From Pectobacterium versatile (lineage in GTDB: Bacteria > Pseudomonadota > Gammaproteobacteria > Enterobacterales > Enterobacteriaceae), in the NCBI RefSeq assembly GCF_020166435.1, contig NZ_JAINZP010000028.1, positions 1 through 53,324 of the forward strand: a stretch of DNA of 53,324 nucleotides, written 5' to 3'. Positions 1 to 9,145 of this stretch are shown in pieces; the stretch's first letter is position 1, and each line of letters starts with the position of its first letter. A model generated the notes under the pieces. That model worked only from the letters and a program-made list of their open reading frames with translations. It was not told the origin of the DNA and made no database searches. The translations under genes and the position numbers were made by a program.

Positions 1-279
1 AAAGACACGTTCAGTGGCCTGGGAAGGTATGACGAAAGCGGAACGGGGTTAGCATCGTTGATACAGGCAGCATGGCTGAGTGGGTTAGGCCTGAGTAACC
101 AGTCCGATTACCGGACGTTGGTACACTTCCCTGAAAACCCGCTCTATTATCTGGATATCAACGCTGAAGATTATCGAACGATTTATGATCGACTGACGTT
201 CAGGGTTAGCTACTTCGCCAAAGAGCGAACCAAATCGTATTGCAGGGAAGAACGGTCGTTTGGGTGTAGTCAGCGTTGA
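1..279 (+). CDS. Partial CDS, C-terminal end of an unrecognised protein
   Basis: The reading frame is open from the first base of the window to a TGA at 277-279, so the gene begins upstream and only the last 92 codons are seen. There is an internal Met at 58, but no Shine-Dalgarno precedes it, and the codons before it read as ordinary protein, so I treat this as a 3' fragment. I do not recognise the family. The last 25 or so residues become basic and cysteine-containing (FAKERTKSYCREERSF) and differ in character from the part before, which could mean a frameshift near the end. It lies in the accessory island. Whether it belongs with the nuclease-helicase pair that follows cannot be judged from this fragment. 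Confidence 0.45.
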   Translation, partial: KDTFSGLGRYDESGTGLASLIQAAWLSGLGLSNQSDYRTLVHFPENPLYYLDINAEDYRTIYDRLTFRVSYFAKERTKSYCREERSFGCSQR

Positions 280-729
280 TGAGTTCAATGATTCGAAACT
301 GTGTTTCTGATCGTGAAGTAAAATGTTGGTATGTGTAAAAATGCTTACACATCCTTGTTATTGATGAATTCTGTTATGGCTGGTGTAAACAGGATTCATC
401 TGACTGAAACGAACATTATCACCCAGTCGATCCTGCCTTCGGTGACATCAAGTCTTATTGTTACCAACGGTGCAAAAAACGAAAGCGTTACTAATTTTCC
501 TGTGCATTATAAGTTGAGTGTCCTTCAATCGCGTATTGGAAAAACTACTCTTTAATGTGCAGTAATGGGGATCGAAGTCGATGATGCACTAGTGCTTTGG
601 GGAGCAGAGGGAAGAGCAATGTTTACTCTCTATCGCGCTATATAATCGTCCCATATGTTAACTATTCGATTCAGAGCGAACGCAAGGACTTAATATCTAA
701 TTCCCCGTTGCAGGGGATAGGGAGTTAAT
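280..729. other. Gene-poor region before the Gabija-like operon
   Basis: About 450 bases without a convincing gene. A 74-codon frame at 331-555 lacks a ribosome binding site and resembles no family. At about 702-716 a short hairpin (TCCCC, loop, GGGGA) lies directly before the SD of the next gene, in its probable 5' leader. I see no clear promoter or terminator otherwise. Confidence 0.4.
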
Positions 730-3027
730 GTGCGAATTAAATTCGTTGAAATTACGAATTTTCGAAAACTGAAGTGCATGCATTTAAACTTCGATAAAAA
801 AACGACGATTCTTGTTGGCGCTAATAATAGTGGCAAAACTTCGGCAATGCTGGCACTACGCATTTTTCTACTTTCACCGAATAGTCTGGCACTACGTGAT
901 GTAACGATTGCCAACTGGACAAAAATTGATCTCTTGGGTGATGAGTGGGAGGTAGATAGGGAGCCAACAGTCGATCTGAATGCGCTTCTTCCTTCACTCG
1001 ATGTATGGCTCGATGTACCGCTTAGCGAGATCCAACATGTTGTGAATATTCTCCCTACGCTGGATTGGTCCGGCGGCATGCTGGGTGTGCGGCTTTCTTA
1101 TCGGGTTAAAGACCTAGACGAACTCAAAACTGAGTATCTCATACAGCGTTCAGCTGCGCGGGATGCATCAATATCTGGACCGGATGGTAAAAGAACCAAG
1201 ATCGCGTTATGGCCGGGCAGTCTGACTGAGTTTCTAGACCGTAGGTTACGGGCACATCTTGAACTCGTGGCCTATCCTCTCGACCCAACTGCGGTAACGC
1301 TGCCAGGGCATGATGGCCTTGCGACACCACAAATACTGCCAGCGAATGTGCTTGCGTTCGACCATCCTCCATTTAAAAATCTTATCAAGATCGATGAAAT
1401 TGCCGCACAGCGTGACTTCGCAGATGCTGGGAGCAAGGATGGTGGTGAAGATAAGAGCGAGACTGCTAATCGCAGATTCAAGCGCCGCCTATCAGACCAG
1501 CTTCGTTCTTATTACGATCGCCATCTCGACCCGTCGAAAACGCCTTCGGAAAAAGACTACGAGGCGCTGGGAGCGATCCAAGCTGCTGAGCGTAGTTTTG
1601 ACGCCCGTCTGGAAGCCGGGTTCGCCGCAGCCTTCGAAGAACTCGAAGACTTGGGTTATCCCGGCATGAATAATCCCAAACTAAAAATCTCGACGCTTCT
1701 TCGTGCGACGGATGGGATGAAACATGGCTCCTCGGTACAGTATCAAGTTGCTGACCCCTTGGGCGATGGAACCAAGACGCTCAAACTCCCAGAAGACTAT
1801 TCTGGGCTTGGTTATCAGAACTTGATCGCCATGGTGTTTATGCTGATGGGGTTCCGTGACGAATGGATGCGAGTCAAAAAGGCTGGCCTCCTCGAAGGTT
1901 CGGATGTGTCACATGAGATTCAGCCTCTGCACCTCGTGCTCGTTGAAGAGCCTGAGGCACATCTTCACGCTCAGGTTCAGCAGGTCTTCATTAACAAAGC
2001 ATATGGTCTCCTCAGGAAACATGACGATCTTGGTGATATCGATACCTATTGCACTCAACTGATTGTTAGTACCCATTCGAGTCATGTCGCTCATGAAGCT
2101 GATTTCGCCAATTTGCGGTATTTCCGTCGTCGACCTGCTGCGAGTCAGGGAGAAACACCAACAACAACGGTCGCTAATCTTTCACATATTTTTGGTAACG
2201 GTGACGATACTAAGCGCTTTGTAAAGCGGTATCTCAAGGCTACGCATTGCGATCTGTTTTTTGCTGATGGAGTTATATTTGTTGAAGGGCAGGCTGAGCG
2301 CATCCTTGTACCTCATTTCATTCGTCATCATTTCCCTGAGCTATCAAGACGCTATATCACATTACTTGAACTCGGTGGCAGCCACGCGCATAAATTTCGC
2401 GATCTGGTTGATGTGCTCGGTGTTGCAACGTTGATTATCAGCGATCTTGACGCGACGATGGCAGTCAAGATAACCGACAAGAACGGTAAGAAAACGACGC
2501 GCTGGAGATCAGCTCGTCCCGAGAAGGGTAAAGAGCAACAGACAGCAAACTCTGTGCTGAAAGAGTGGCATCCCGGAAAGGTTTCGATCGACGAACTAAT
2601 CGCATTGCCTCCAGAGGGACATGCATCGACGACGGGCAGTGGCTATGAACTTTACGTCGCTTACCAAAAGCCTGTTAAGGTTCCATGTGATGGGGATACT
2701 TTGATCATACCCCGGACATTTGAGGATGCCCTGATCATTGAAAACCTTGCCATGCTGGCGAATCTCGAAGGCTCAGTCACATCAAAAAAGATCCGTGAAA
2801 TAGTGACACAAGATCTTGCGGGTGATGATCTTGAAAGTGAACTGTTCGATTTGCTAAAAACCGCTGAGAAGGCGGCGTTTGCGCTCGATTGTTTGATGCT
2901 CGAAGATCCCAAAGCATTGATACCACCTAGCTATATCGCTGCTGGTCTTAAATGGTTTGAAAGCGCTGTTGGTAACGATGTAGTGAATAACGAAATCAAG
3001 GCGGGGCCAGTTCATGATAACGATTGA
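730..3027 (+). CDS. Gabija-like GajA: OLD-family ATPase with TOPRIM nuclease domain
   Basis: This 765-residue protein has the plan of OLD-family nucleases. An SMC/ABC-type ATPase comes first: Walker A GANNSGKT at residues 30-37, and Walker B VLVEEPEAHLH with acidic residues 406-407, followed by a STHSSH switch motif. A TOPRIM domain follows, with FVEGQAE (Glu519) and SDLDA (Asp572, Asp574). The start is GTG, with GGAG six bases upstream. The partner at 3014 overlaps by 14 bases, so the two are translationally coupled. OLD nuclease followed by UvrD-like helicase is the gene order of Gabija anti-phage systems, in which GajA nicks DNA and is controlled by nucleotide levels. The protein is longer than the characterised GajA (about 580 residues), with extra sequence inside and after the TOPRIM part. 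The family is sure; the Gabija assignment is inference from gene order. Confidence 0.85.
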   Translation: MRIKFVEITNFRKLKCMHLNFDKKTTILVGANNSGKTSAMLALRIFLLSPNSLALRDVTIANWTKIDLLGDEWEVDREPTVDLNALLPSLDVWLDVPLSEIQHVVNILPTLDWSGGMLGVRLSYRVKDLDELKTEYLIQRSAARDASISGPDGKRTKIALWPGSLTEFLDRRLRAHLELVAYPLDPTAVTLPGHDGLATPQILPANVLAFDHPPFKNLIKIDEIAAQRDFADAGSKDGGEDKSETANRRFKRRLSDQLRSYYDRHLDPSKTPSEKDYEALGAIQAAERSFDARLEAGFAAAFEELEDLGYPGMNNPKLKISTLLRATDGMKHGSSVQYQVADPLGDGTKTLKLPEDYSGLGYQNLIAMVFMLMGFRDEWMRVKKAGLLEGSDVSHEIQPLHLVLVEEPEAHLHAQVQQVFINKAYGLLRKHDDLGDIDTYCTQLIVSTHSSHVAHEADFANLRYFRRRPAASQGETPTTTVANLSHIFGNGDDTKRFVKRYLKATHCDLFFADGVIFVEGQAERILVPHFIRHHFPELSRRYITLLELGGSHAHKFRDLVDVLGVATLIISDLDATMAVKITDKNGKKTTRWRSARPEKGKEQQTANSVLKEWHPGKVSIDELIALPPEGHASTTGSGYELYVAYQKPVKVPCDGDTLIIPRTFEDALIIENLAMLANLEGSVTSKKIREIVTQDLAGDDLESELFDLLKTAEKAAFALDCLMLEDPKALIPPSYIAAGLKWFESAVGNDVVNNEIKAGPVHDND

Positions 3028-4924
3028 GACGGCACCACATGATTTTGACGACGGAGCTGACACGCAAATTCGTGCTTGCCTAAATCCTTCCGCCCCTAGA
3101 AGTTTTTTCCTCTATGCAAGTGCTGGCTCTGGAAAAACACGTTCGTTGAAAAATGCGCTTGATGCGTTTCGCGCCGAACATGGCGCGTTGTTTCGACGTT
3201 GGGGCAAGAAAATTGCGGTGATCACGTATACGAATGCGGCAGCCGATGAGATAGCTGAACGTGTAGGTGAGGATTCTTTATTTCCGATTTCGACGATCCA
3301 TAGTTTTTGCTGGCGGCATATTGAAACCTACCATAGGGATATCCAAGAATGGCTTCTCAACACGCTCCCGACCAATCTTGCTGAACTACGCGAGAAGCAA
3401 GCGAAAGGGCGTGCCGGTAAAGCATCTATGGATCGCGAACGCGCGATTGCTTCAATAATGCGACGCCTTGAATGGCTCAGTGTGCCAAGACGTTTCACCT
3501 ACAACCCTAACGGCGACAATTATGGACAGGATTCACTATCGCATACTGAGGTGTTAAAGATAACGGCTTCGTTCATTGAGACAAAACCATCAATGCAGGC
3601 GGTTCTTGTCAATAAATATCCTTTTCTGCTTATCGATGAGAGCCAGGATACCAATAAGGGATTACTTGAAGCATTCTTTACGCTCGCAACTGCGAATAAA
3701 GGAAAATTCGGTCTGGGGTTGTTCGGTGATACCATGCAGCGGATCTTCCTTGACGGCCATCCCGAGTTGGAGCGCCTAGTACCAGCGGATTGGGCGCGTC
3801 CGGTCAAACGGTTGAACCATCGCTCGCCTCAGCGTGTCATTGCGCTAGGCAACGTATTGCGAGCACCGATTGATAGCCAAAGCCAGGTGGCGCGTGATGA
3901 CAGCGAAGTTGGCTTTGTCCGTCTTTTCGTCGCCCCCAATGATATTTTAGACAAACCAGAATTTGAGCTGCATGTCCGTGAGCGGATGGCAACTCTATGC
4001 AACGATTCTGATTGGAGCAACGGAGCTGCGATCAAATCACTCACTCTAGAACACCACATGGCGGCATCAAGATGTGGTTTCCTTGACATGTTCCAAGCCT
4101 TGGATCGGGATTCTAGCTTGTCGACAGGACTACGAACCGGGGAGTTAGCTGGCATTAGGTTGTTCACTGAACGTGTTGCTCCACTTGTCGCTGCGGCGCG
4201 TGCCGATGACAGATTCGCGGTTATGGCCCATCTGCGGGCAACATCTCCGCTTCTTAAGCGTGCAGTCATTGCCAATAGCCCTACTCCAGAAGATCCGCTA
4301 CAACCGATACGCTCTGCTGTGGATGCGCTGCTTGCCCTCAACACTGAACAATCCAGTACTACCTTCCTCTCAGTGTTGAAATGCATTGCTGAACACCAGT
4401 TATTCGAAATCCCATCGGCATTGCGCCCCTTTGTCCTCGGTGATCTCACAATGGAGGAGAACGAGCAGATCAACGATGATGATGAGTCAGATAGCGAAGA
4501 GGAGTCAGTAGGGCAGTCACCTTCGAGTCTTGAGGCTTGGAGAGAATTTTTAGAAACTCCGTACAACCAGACGATTCCATTCTCAGAATATGTCAGTGAC
4601 CGTGGGCCGTTCGGAACCCACCAGGGCGTGAAAGGCCTTGAGTTTGAACGCGTGCTAGTGATCTTAGATGACAGCGATGCGCGTGGGTTTTTATTTTCAT
4701 ATGACAAACTATTTGAGGCCAAACCTTTATCGGATACGGATCGCAAACATCTTTCTGATGCAACGGATAGCGGAATCATACGCACACGCCGCCTCTTGTA
4801 TGTCACGTGTACTCGCGCAAAAAAAAGCTTGGCTCTGGTCGCTTATACCGAAAATCCTGATGCTCTTATCGCTGCGGCGGTTCGTAACCACTGGTTCACT
4901 GTCGATGAGATTGAGCGATTGTGA
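3014..4924 (+). CDS. Gabija-like GajB: UvrD/Rep-type superfamily 1 helicase
   Basis: The 636-residue protein shows the ordered motifs of a UvrD/Rep helicase: Walker A ASAGSGKT ending at Thr42, motif Ia with AVITYTNAAADEI, the STIHSF segment, motif II LLIDESQD (Asp208, Glu209), motif III LFGDTMQRIF, motif IV LNHRSPQ, motif V HQGVKGLEFERV and motif VI RRLLYVTCTRAK. All catalytic motifs look intact. An acidic stretch (about residues 484-500, mostly D, E and S) precedes motif V. The ATG lies inside the end of the upstream nuclease gene, so co-translation is expected. In Gabija, GajB associates with GajA and responds to DNA ends or termini. This protein is somewhat longer than the characterised GajB (about 490 residues), so it may belong to a divergent subtype. 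Confidence 0.85.
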   Translation: MITIETAPHDFDDGADTQIRACLNPSAPRSFFLYASAGSGKTRSLKNALDAFRAEHGALFRRWGKKIAVITYTNAAADEIAERVGEDSLFPISTIHSFCWRHIETYHRDIQEWLLNTLPTNLAELREKQAKGRAGKASMDRERAIASIMRRLEWLSVPRRFTYNPNGDNYGQDSLSHTEVLKITASFIETKPSMQAVLVNKYPFLLIDESQDTNKGLLEAFFTLATANKGKFGLGLFGDTMQRIFLDGHPELERLVPADWARPVKRLNHRSPQRVIALGNVLRAPIDSQSQVARDDSEVGFVRLFVAPNDILDKPEFELHVRERMATLCNDSDWSNGAAIKSLTLEHHMAASRCGFLDMFQALDRDSSLSTGLRTGELAGIRLFTERVAPLVAAARADDRFAVMAHLRATSPLLKRAVIANSPTPEDPLQPIRSAVDALLALNTEQSSTTFLSVLKCIAEHQLFEIPSALRPFVLGDLTMEENEQINDDDESDSEEESVGQSPSSLEAWREFLETPYNQTIPFSEYVSDRGPFGTHQGVKGLEFERVLVILDDSDARGFLFSYDKLFEAKPLSDTDRKHLSDATDSGIIRTRRLLYVTCTRAKKSLALVAYTENPDALIAAAVRNHWFTVDEIERL

Positions 4925-5397
4925 TAAACAGTCTTCAGCTTGCAGCGTCACTGGACTATAGAAATTTGAATGACTGAAACGGGACAAAATAGTCAATCAT
5001 GGACAGTTGCGTTTGGTCGGTTGCTGCTGAAGTGATTTTTAGTGCTGTTCTGTGCCAGAAGTGGAAGTAACTAACATCAGTCTGTGTTGATCAACGTGGA
5101 GCAGGTCAGATGTTCGCAATCAGACTCCAGCCGCAGCCCCGAAACGCAACTTGCGATGGTCCGGCGGAGCTTATCGGCCCTTCGGCCCAGCCGGTAGGCA
5201 CCGTAGGGCTGACGGCCCGGCTCCCCGCTGTAGCCGGGCCGTCAGTATGTTGAAACGGATGTCAGCGATGTGTAATAACCAGATTTTCTTTTACATGCGG
5301 GATGATCCATTACTCAAAACCAGCTCTGGATTGATGATAGTGACCAGGCGGATTGAAACTAACGACCTGTTTCATCGTGAATTGAGAAACATGCCAG
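4925..5397. other. Intergenic region with a GC-rich hairpin
   Basis: About 470 bases between the helicase gene and the convergent acidic-protein gene. No coding signal is convincing. The middle part (about 5150-5245) is markedly GC-rich compared with its neighbours and contains the perfect hairpin listed separately. It may be a fragment of an older mobile element, but I recognise no transposase. Confidence 0.4.
5209..5245. repeat. Perfect 14-bp inverted repeat (GC-rich hairpin)
   Basis: CTGACGGCCCGGCT at 5209-5222 is followed by a 9-base loop and its exact reverse complement at 5232-5245. No T-run follows on either side, so it is not a standard intrinsic terminator. It could end transcripts from both convergent genes, be a REP-like element, or be a relic of a mobile-element end. 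Confidence 0.75.
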
Positions 5398-5844
5398 TTA
5401 TTCGTCCTCCCCTTCATCGAATTCTTCATCATGCCCATGGTAGAAATCGTCATCATTAGGCGTTTGCGAAGCCTTAATGACTTCTTCTGCACTTACATCT
5501 TGAAGAGTGCCTTCAATACTGTTCAGGTCTTCAACTACTTCCTGGAATTTTTCAACAACATCAGCCGCAGGTATTTTGCCTTCAGCGATGTCTTCCAGCA
5601 GCTGGATTGCGGTATCGATATTTGACTGTTCCTCCTTTACCCGGAGGGCTTCCTCGCCCAATGGAATATCATCCAGAGATACCCAACGATTGCTATCGGG
5701 GCCGATATCACGCTCTTCCTCCAGTCTGTCACGCGTCGTGTTGTTGATGCCTTCGGCAATATCTATGAACTCCTCTGCGGTCTGTTTCAACAACTGAGCC
5801 CGCTCCAGTTCATCACCAATTTCTTGTTGCGTTACGTCACACAT
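5398..5844 (-). CDS. Small acidic hypothetical protein
   Basis: A 148-residue protein if translation starts at the ATG at 5844 (MCDVTQQEIG), which has a GAGGGA Shine-Dalgarno at good spacing. The open frame extends 26 codons further upstream without a comparable site. The sequence is mostly helical and very rich in Asp and Glu, ending in an acidic tail (NDDDFYHGHDEEFDEGEDE). There is no signal peptide or membrane segment. I do not recognise the family. Small, strongly acidic proteins in mobile islands are sometimes DNA mimics that block restriction or nucleoid proteins; here that is only a suggestion from composition and place. It is convergent with the helicase gene. Confidence 0.65.
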   Translation of the reverse strand: MCDVTQQEIGDELERAQLLKQTAEEFIDIAEGINNTTRDRLEEERDIGPDSNRWVSLDDIPLGEEALRVKEEQSNIDTAIQLLEDIAEGKIPAADVVEKFQEVVEDLNSIEGTLQDVSAEEVIKASQTPNDDDFYHGHDEEFDEGEDE

Positions 5845-6171
5845 ATTTGTTCCCTCGAACATGATGCGGAGCGACATTGCTCCGGTAAAACAAGCATAGG
5901 GATAATGAATAAAATAAATCAAGTTATTTATTAATTTATAACAAGTTGATGTTTTTGTGATTTTTTTATGATTAAAAAATCAAAATAATTTTTAATATCT
6001 AATTTATTTTTAAATTTTAGTTTTTTACCATCATATTAGTGAATTATTCCTACATAAATATCTATTTAATGATTATTATGAACAACGGTAAACGAACGAT
6101 TTGATGTAAAAAGGCGGTTTTTTCAAATTCTTTCTGAGCTGAAAGCTAAAAATCGATAACAAATATGTGAT
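5845..6171. other. AT-rich divergent promoter region
   Basis: About 330 bases between two divergent genes, very AT-rich, with runs of A and T around 5940-6060 typical of sequences bound by H-NS. It must hold promoters for both genes, but no single -10/-35 pair stands out. Confidence 0.4.
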
Positions 6172-7815
6172 ATGCATCACAAAAATGGACACTTCATGCA
6201 CCTTTCTGAACATAAAAAAAATATCTTTTGCACGCTTCTCTCTGGTGCTATCTCTCCATTTCCGATCATTTACGATGCTGTTAGCGAGCAGGTTCTTCTC
6301 CTCATCCTCAAGGCCCGGCAGCTTAATAAAGATCCGAAATTTAGCCAGTGGTTTGCTGAGCAGCACATGGTGCTGACAAAACTGCGAGCTCTAAGCAAAA
6401 AAATTGAGGAAATTTATCAGAATAATAACTATCCTTATGATTTTAATGAAAAAAATACAGATAGTCTCATGAGTGCGCTCATTTTCATGAATCAGCTGTA
6501 TGCAGGTTTTGATAAGGGCAACGTCAGCCTGAAGACTTGGAGGGAGATGAACCGGCATCCAACAGAGCAGGGGAGCCGCTTTGCTCAACACAGTAAACTC
6601 CTAGAGGAATTTATTCAGGACGACATGTTTGCTATTCTTGAGGACTTGAAAAATTGTTCCCCAATTCCACCTGAGGCTCGAAAAGGCTACTGCCATCAAG
6701 ACCTTTCAATCGCACACTCATGCAGCAATGAGCTGCTTTCCCGGTTAAACCATTTTCATGAAATAGACTCGTTACCTATACTCGCTGAGGCAATTTACGA
6801 CTTAATTACCGAGTTGCGTAATCACAATATTGCTATTCCCGCATGGCTCATCGAATTTGAAAAAGTATATACAAATTTCTTGCTACCGAATAAGAGGGAA
6901 ACCCCCATTTTCCATGTCTACATAAAATTAATTAACGATGAGGGGCTTAACAACTTCATAGAAAGAATTGTTGAACAGTGTGAACCACATTATGCTGACT
7001 ATCTGATAAACCAGTTTAAAGGCATCTATGCCTCTGAGATCATGCAGTGGTTGTCGCATGTTCAAATGTATTTTAAATACGCGCAATCAACACCGTTTAT
7101 ATGGAAATTCAATACAGTTAAGCATGGAATCAGCACCGTCTCAGAAGAGGAAGAGCAGCAAACGTTCCTGGCATGGGATAGCGATTATTGCCAAATTTCC
7201 ATCAAGCGAGAGACTCTTTTGCAACTCATTCAATCTGCTACGTTGTATGATGCAGCCGACTCCCTAGCAGACTGCTTGATGAGCATTTATCGCTGTCCTG
7301 CCGAACAGATGCTAAGAAATAAAGGTGCTATTCCGGCTGTTACTGACACAGAATGTGAAGTCAAGAGTTCAGACGACTGGTTATTTAACACGACTTATCA
7401 AGGTAATTTCCTGAAGATAATACATAGTTTACAATCCTTTGAAGAATGGCATGAGAAAAATAAAACGTTGTTAATCAGTCGTAAAAATACACGTACAGAG
7501 CGTGTCAGTGTTGAGGTCCGACAGGCAGGATTAAAATCTTATGACCTATATATGGGCATCCCTGACGGCAACAAAATTAAAATTAAAGATGGTGTTTACG
7601 ATCTTGTGAAAAAAGATCCTACTCTTCGCATTGAAGATACAATCAGTAACGTCTCACTTCAACGATATCACTCTCAAGTCAGAAAAATAATAGAAAAAGA
7701 TATTGATAGTCTGTTGCTTCAACAGCAGAACTATAATTCTAAACATCCGTATAGTGGCTCATATCACTCTATAAAGCCTCTATGGGGAAAGAGTCCAAAA
7801 CATGAAGAAAAATAA
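6172..7815 (+). CDS. Hypothetical protein of about 547 residues, family not recognised
   Basis: A long, clean reading frame with normal amino-acid composition and low GC, so almost certainly a gene. Two in-frame ATGs are possible, at 6172 and 6196 (MHLSEHKKN); neither has a strong Shine-Dalgarno, so the start is uncertain by eight residues. The protein appears largely alpha-helical and soluble, with no signal peptide, no obvious membrane helix, and no Walker, nuclease or protease motif that I can see. The C-terminus is basic (SIKPLWGKSPKHEEK). A perfect hairpin follows the stop codon and probably ends the transcript. It lies between a nuclease-helicase defence module and the integrase, where defence or phage-related cargo is common, but no function can be claimed. 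Confidence 0.75.
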   Translation: MHHKNGHFMHLSEHKKNIFCTLLSGAISPFPIIYDAVSEQVLLLILKARQLNKDPKFSQWFAEQHMVLTKLRALSKKIEEIYQNNNYPYDFNEKNTDSLMSALIFMNQLYAGFDKGNVSLKTWREMNRHPTEQGSRFAQHSKLLEEFIQDDMFAILEDLKNCSPIPPEARKGYCHQDLSIAHSCSNELLSRLNHFHEIDSLPILAEAIYDLITELRNHNIAIPAWLIEFEKVYTNFLLPNKRETPIFHVYIKLINDEGLNNFIERIVEQCEPHYADYLINQFKGIYASEIMQWLSHVQMYFKYAQSTPFIWKFNTVKHGISTVSEEEEQQTFLAWDSDYCQISIKRETLLQLIQSATLYDAADSLADCLMSIYRCPAEQMLRNKGAIPAVTDTECEVKSSDDWLFNTTYQGNFLKIIHSLQSFEEWHEKNKTLLISRKNTRTERVSVEVRQAGLKSYDLYMGIPDGNKIKIKDGVYDLVKKDPTLRIEDTISNVSLQRYHSQVRKIIEKDIDSLLLQQQNYNSKHPYSGSYHSIKPLWGKSPKHEEK

Positions 7816-7823
7816 ATGTACGG

Positions 7824-7856
7824 CTGGAAGCTAATCCTTGTTGGATTAGCTTCCAG
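7824..7856 (+). terminator. Hairpin after the 547-residue gene
   Basis: CTGGAAGCTAATCC at 7824-7837, a five-base loop, and the exact reverse complement at 7843-7856. It starts nine bases after the stop codon. There is no T-run, so it may act as an RNA-end stabiliser or a Rho-assisted terminator rather than an intrinsic one. Confidence 0.5.
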
Positions 7857-8031
7857 TTGATTAAGGTATCGCAGTGTTAAAAATTCTTCACGATCTTATA
7901 CAGTCAGTTCATGGTAGACATGCGTCATGCTGGCTATTGATCATCCTGGGTGTCAATTCCAGATAACGAGCTTTCTCCGACGATTTAGTTGTGACTTCTT
8001 AGATTTATTTTATGACAATAGTTAGTCCCAT

Positions 8032-8433
8032 TCAAATTACCAAATTGTTATGAGCTATGACCGTTGATCTAGAAACCAGATGCTGCCACCTTTTTTGCAA
8101 ATTATCAGTCATTTTTGGTTGGCGGATTGAATTGCACATTACTGCACGTAAAGGTGACATCAATGTTTTTACCTTCATTGTGTACAGTACATTTTTACTA
8201 ACTATTTGATTAAGGCGTTTTAGTGCACTGTCCCGCTGTTCCCTACTTTCAAATGTCCATACGAACTCTTTATTTGCTTGGAAGAAATTGTCAGTAAGTC
8301 CTTTATTTCCAGCAAATCCCCTAGGATTAACACTCATATTAATGAACCGTATATTATTCCCCAAATCCTTCATGACGTCGGCTTCGATAATATTTCGAGT
8401 GGCAAAAATAATAGAGTAATACCGGTTTTTCAT
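8032..8433 (-). CDS. Small hypothetical protein, second gene of a coupled pair
   Basis: A 133-residue protein beginning MKNRYYSIIFATRN. Its ATG shares one base with the TAA of the preceding gene (a TAATG junction), with GAGG upstream, so the pair is translationally coupled. The protein is basic, with many Asn, Lys and Arg in the C-terminal half, and has no signal peptide. I do not recognise the family. Overlapping small gene pairs in islands are often toxin-antitoxin or anti-phage modules, but no diagnostic motif (RelE, PIN, HTH) is visible in either, so this remains open. Confidence 0.6.
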   Translation of the reverse strand: MKNRYYSIIFATRNIIEADVMKDLGNNIRFINMSVNPRGFAGNKGLTDNFFQANKEFVWTFESREQRDSALKRLNQIVSKNVLYTMKVKTLMSPLRAVMCNSIRQPKMTDNLQKRWQHLVSRSTVIAHNNLVI

Positions 8434-8732
8434 TATTTTTCCTCTCCCTGAATTGCAGATAAAAGTTGATCACTACTCAGCTTGCGAAACTTCGAGGCAG
8501 ACTCGTGGCGGATCAGGCTATAGCTAGTATGACTGACTTGGAACATACACCAACCACGTGTAATCAATTCCGTTGAGAGCAACATTAAATAACCTTGATC
8601 AACAAAGTCGCGTTGAGCGAGCACTCCGATGCCTTTTAGTGACATCTGAAAACGAGTGATAACTTTTTGTCTGTTCAATTTTTCCATAGCAGTGCAAATC
8701 AATTCTGCTGTCTCTGAAGGGTCTATGGCCAT
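8433..8732 (-). CDS. Small hypothetical protein, first gene of a coupled pair
   Basis: A 99-residue protein starting MAIDPSETAELI at the ATG at 8732, chosen because AGGA lies seven bases upstream; an in-frame ATG at 8756 would add eight residues but has no such site. The C-terminus overlaps the start of the next gene by one base. The sequence looks like a soluble alpha/beta protein with no recognisable motif. It is oriented like the integrase but separated from it by about 400 bases. Confidence 0.6.
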   Translation of the reverse strand: MAIDPSETAELICTAMEKLNRQKVITRFQMSLKGIGVLAQRDFVDQGYLMLLSTELITRGWCMFQVSHTSYSLIRHESASKFRKLSSDQLLSAIQGEEK

Positions 8733-9109
8733 GTTGCATTCCTGATTTCTTATCATGCAATCATACTATGTGATCTGCAGCCAACACGCAACAAAAAATA
8801 CAATAATAAGTGTACATGAAACACTTATAACTGCATTAACCCAAAGGTAATTGTTATTGTCCGATCTATAGGTTGACCTGCTTCCTGTTGATTCACACAG
8901 AATGGTGCTAGCAATGTTCGCTGAACTCACAGCTCATAGCCGACAGTGAGATTTAGCCTTACTCTGTCGTAGATCAGTGTCCTGTTGAGTAATGTCTAAT
9001 CCATCTGATATTTCAGTATTATATTCTGATATGAGTTTGGATATTTCTGCTACACAGAACCTCTCTAGTATGAAACCGGTAAAATTAGTGAGTGATATAC
9101 ACATCATGC
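8733..9109. other. Intergenic region inside the island
   Basis: About 380 AT-rich bases between the coupled small genes and the end of the integrase gene. It must hold the promoter of the small gene pair (reading leftward). I see no gene, repeat or tRNA-derived attachment sequence in it. Confidence 0.35.
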
Positions 9110-9130
9110 AAAAGCCGGAATAATTCCGGC
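9110..9130 (-). terminator. Intrinsic terminator of the integrase gene
   Basis: On the minus strand GCCGGAA, a three-base loop, TTCCGGC and then TTTT, starting about 16 bases after the integrase stop codon. Seven paired bases with a short U-tract fit a Rho-independent terminator. Confidence 0.75.
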
Positions 9131-9145
9131 CAATCGTCCTCTTGC

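Noticed and set aside
331-555. A 74-codon plus-strand frame
   Set aside because: No ribosome site, no family resemblance, and composition like non-coding sequence.
3829-4806. A 325-codon minus-strand frame
   Set aside because: It lies wholly antisense inside the helicase gene, whose motifs are clear; Ser- and Arg-rich composition is typical of a shadow frame.
1-9000. A second attachment site copied from the tRNA 3' end
   Set aside because: By eye no stretch repeats the last 15-20 bases of the tRNA; a short or diverged core could have been missed.
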